The position numbers and the translations under genes were made by a program. The notes beneath the pieces are model-generated. The model had not been told where the DNA came from. It made no database searches and was given only the letters and a program-made list of their open reading frames with translations. DNA of 20,575 nucleotides from Ophiothrix spiculata (taxonomy: Eukaryota; Echinodermata; Ophiuroidea; Amphilepidida; Ophiotrichidae). The DNA lies in the NCBI GenBank assembly GCA_000969725.1, contig JXSR01S061624.1, one strand, 5' to 3'. Below, piece by piece: positions 17,901 to 20,575 of the stretch (position 1 is the stretch's first letter; each line of letters opens with the position of its first letter).

Positions 17901-18712
17901 CTTCAAAAAGCCGTGAGATTTAGGCTAAAAAATATCCTAATTTTCTCTCCTTTCCCAGAAAAGACCCTGTATATTTTAAGCCAGATCACTTAACAATATT
18001 TCTTCAAGTTGAAAGCTGTATTTAAAGCAAATACTGAAATTAGAAATGGCAGCATATATACTACTGCATATACTCATTGAACCATTACATTTAGTAAATT
18101 ACCTGTCTATAAAGAATGCCCTTTCTTAATTATTTCTCTAGTTTTTATAACCATAGTAACCACTTAGCTTACGCATGTAAACAGGGTTGAATTAAAAGCT
18201 TTCACATTCAAGAGATTCAATTACTATATTCAAACATATAAATATAAACATTAAATTGATTGTGTATATCTTTAGATGATCTGAAACAATACTAATTTGT
18301 TCAGTAATTTTGGTTTTTAACTCTTTGAAAAATTGGTAATTTGCAACATAGCAATACAACTTGAACCAATTTAAACCATTGGTAGACTGCAGTTTTGCTC
18401 CATTAATGAGAAAACCTGATCTGTTTATGGTTACCAAGGATACAGCATTAATGCAAAGGACTAGCCTGCCATTTTTCATTATTAATTGCAACGACAATTT
18501 TTTTTAGGGTAATCAACCCTGAAATTGATGGTGTTAGTCTGCAAAAAAGCAAAAAAGTTCTGAATTGCCTGCAGTATACTATCCACAGAAGTGCATTATT
18601 AATTACATTCAAATTTTAGCTAAAATGACAAAGACCCACACAAATAAACATTAAAAAAAACCTATTTTATTCTGCAAATCAAGTATATCAAAATGTTCTT
18701 TTTCTTTTTTAC
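17901..18712 (-). other. Probable intron between the two minus-strand exons
   Basis: 812 bp, AT-rich, starting GTAAAAAAG at 18712 and ending ttttgaag at 17901 when read on the minus strand. It contains a 101-codon minus-strand frame (18192-18497) and a 51-codon plus-strand open stretch (18352-18504). Neither has both a good acceptor and a good donor. Confidence 0.35.
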
Positions 18713-18742
18713 CATCAAGCAACAGATCAGAGTAATACATCC
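18713..18742 (-). CDS. 30-nt upstream exon joined in phase to 17787-17900
   Basis: Seen: on the minus strand, ttgttcttgacacattccag is a textbook acceptor, followed by GG, nine codons reading MYYSDLLLD, and one leftover G before gtaaaaaag. The leftover G joins the GT at the start of the next exon to make a Gly codon, so the combined peptide runs MYYSDLLLD-G-CYEGIMDMY without a stop. The exon begins in phase 1, so the previous exon should end with one codon base. A 30-nt exon is short but within the known range. The donor is weaker than consensus after position +4. Confidence rests mainly on phase agreement and acceptor quality; no upstream partner was securely found. Confidence 0.33.
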
Positions 18743-20055
18743 CTGGAATGTGTCAAGAACAATATTTTAGAACTCCAATTAAAAAAATGCAATAACATAT
18801 TTTTGAAACAATTACCATATCCTATATGACACAAATATTAAACCACAGTTTCTAATAGAATGATGAACCAAATCTACTCATCCTTTAAAACTGCTTTATA
18901 AATACAAAGGCAAAACATTTAACTTTAATGCTAATATCATGGACATCAGACTTTGATCAAAAGATAAGTAATGGGGAGTTGATTAAAAGGACAAAATGAG
19001 ATTGTTGACAAATAAACCAGCTGTCTCATGCTGGCTATGACTTGTGAAGTTTAGCTGGTTATGTAAGGCATTTGTCCCTACAGTGATGCTTTGATATGTG
19101 CATGATTTAGCAAATCTGATGATAACGATAGTCGGGAGAAACTTAATATGATAAAGAACAGAAAGTATTGAAGATCACTTTAGCACTAGTTCATGTACTG
19201 GTTCTATTCAAAGGACAAGACATTTGAGAATGATACACATGTTGAAGACTACAACATCAAGCTCATTTTTCTGATCATACCATTATATCTAATGGTCCCA
19301 TTCTTCAGACAAATAAGTACTTGCTATTCACTGTTATCATTGTTCTACTGTGCATTATGATGATAGTACTCACAATAACAATTTCAGGGTATTGCATTAT
19401 TCAGGTCACAGATCTGGCCTTTCAGCTAAGCTGTTCATATTTTTTATATGGACATAATCAATTAAGTGTTAGTAAATATTACAAATCAAAATTTCTGCAT
19501 TTCTTATACCTTTATTTGTCTTTGTAACCCATTAAATAAGCCATAGAGTTTGTAGAAAAACGTCTCCTTACAATGTTACAGCGTTTTGTACATGGTAAGA
19601 TATAAAAGTAACAAATAACCATTAATTACAGAATGGACAAAATTACAGAATGGACAAATTAATTTTTGTAGTTGCATTTATGATGTATTTCCTTGTTGTT
19701 TGAATCTCATGATAAGATACAAAATACCAGAGCAGAATATGAGATCCAAAATCAGAAACCACTGATATCAGTGTTACTTTCGTAATATTAACATACTCAT
19801 AGATACACTCGGACAAAGTTGAATTGCATTTTCTAAAGGTCATTTTTATTTGTCTAGTTTAATTGATCACTTTGTTAGGCCATTTTGTCTGAGAATTAAT
19901 TAAATTGTTACATTTACTACCTACTTTATCATATCTTTTTTATTCAATATTTGTTGTCATCGTTAAAATATCATTGGTTCTGAGACTGGATTTATCGATT
20001 TGTTTTAATAAAGCTATTACAGCTATTTAATCATTCTTATTTGATTCAATATTAT
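18743..20055. other. AT-rich DNA, no secure gene
   Basis: A plus-strand frame is open for 93 codons (19246-19524) and contains a hydrophobic run beginning YLLFTVIIVLLCIMMIVLTI that would span a membrane. It has no supported splice sites or homology, so it is noted only. It may also be intronic to the minus-strand gene. Confidence 0.35.
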
Positions 20056-20060
20056 TTGTG

Positions 20061-20077
20061 TTATTATTGTTGTTGTT
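20061..20077 (+). repeat. Short (TTA)/(TTG) trinucleotide microsatellite
   Basis: ttattattgttgttgtt, preceded by a related attattt. Confidence 0.7.
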
Positions 20078-20575
20078 TCTAAGCATTTATAGCAGTGAAA
20101 GATGCACTACTTCCCAATTTCCTTATTCCATGAAACCTGCTATACAAATGGTTGCTTAACATAGCGTCAAATAAGAGACAGTCCAAGGGGAATAACACAT
20201 AGACAGGATACCTGGAGGAAATCTGCTTGACAGTGATGGAAACCATCAGTAAATACCTGCTTTCTATTCAATAAATTCGGATCGATATTCTAAATTCAGG
20301 TATAGTCACAAGCTGTAATGTCTTTAAACAATGACTCATGGCAACCTTGAGCTCACTTACTGCTTGAATCATGACATGTGGATTTACCAATTCAATGTTT
20401 GATTTTTGAACAAGCAATTACATGTTTTTGTATAGTTTTTTTCCCTACACAATATGTATTTAGAAGAAAAAACGCCATGTTCAGTTGCTAGCAAAAAGAG
20501 TATTATTTCATTGTCTAATTTTGTTTTTCTTACATTGTTTGAAATCACTTATTACAATTGTACTGTATGTAAATT
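20078..20575. other. AT-rich DNA with one weak exon-like stretch on the minus strand
   Basis: On the minus strand, 20289-20212 is open for 26 codons between an AG (aatttag) and a donor-like CTCCAG|GTATCC, reading for example QVFTDGFHHCQADFLQ near its end. The acceptor lacks a pyrimidine tract, and its phase (0-0) does not fit directly onto the exon at 18713-18742. Listed for completeness only. Confidence 0.2.

Noticed and set aside
17518-17916. 132-codon plus-strand frame
   Set aside because: It is antisense to the better-supported minus-strand exon at 17787-17900, shares its codon register, and begins in T-rich spacer. No family resemblance.
18192-18497. 101-codon minus-strand frame
   Set aside because: No acceptor and donor pair in phase with the neighbouring exons; composition is typical of AT-rich DNA and it lies in the inferred intron.
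18352-18507. 51-codon plus-strand open stretch followed by a strong poly-T AG acceptor at 18507
   Set aside because: Reads plausibly (FKPLVDCSFAPLMRKPDLF) but ends in a stop rather than a donor, and lies within the inferred intron of the minus-strand gene. Worth a transcript check, not a call.

Overview
This window looks like non-coding DNA from an animal nuclear genome. It is AT-rich and has no long open reading frame. It has many animal-style transposon relics, microsatellites and diverged local duplications, and the only coding signal I trust is short and exon-like, bounded by GT/AG splice sites. hAT-type termini, a LINE-like 3' tail and a degenerate polymerase III B-box repeat fit a marine invertebrate (an echinoderm or another lophotrochozoan or deuterostome). 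That placement is inference, because nothing here is taxon-diagnostic.

Layout. 1-4980: mostly featureless AT-rich DNA. It holds a twin-hairpin repeat with YY1-like motifs (958-1020), two CpG-richer patches that could be promoters or enhancers (about 1840-2360 and 3130-3400), a 20-bp perfect palindrome and small tandem repeats. 4981-5393: a 0.4-kb inverted-repeat element. 5416-12430: a roughly 7-kb cluster of related, partly tandem duplicated segments. Family A lies at 5416-8460 and again at 11110-12430, with a fragment near 9590. Family C lies at 9182-9560 and again, split by insertions, at 9660-9702 plus 10580-10890. Family D has one copy here and one at 16.8-17.1 kb. This cluster has been hit by a foldback element, a hAT-type element with a perfect 8-bp target duplication, and a 151-bp hairpin element whose empty site survives in a paralogous copy. 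12688-12929: a second, decayed hAT copy. 13687-15268: two abutting inverted-repeat elements, the first with a nested set of palindromes. 15290-15425: a possible LINE 3' tail. 15662-16452: three tandem copies of a 256-285-bp unit carrying a tRNA-like B box.

17.8-18.8 kb: the only convincing coding signal. Two minus-strand exons (18713-18742 and 17787-17900) have matching intron phase and good splice sites, and read as one continuous peptide. I do not recognise the protein. The window probably covers introns of that minus-strand gene plus intergenic repeats. The longest plus-strand reading frame (17518-17916) is only the antisense shadow of the second exon.

No rRNA, intact tRNA, CRISPR array or intact transposase was found. 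Most ATG-started frames of 60-130 codons are what AT-rich DNA gives by chance, or arise from inverted repeats.
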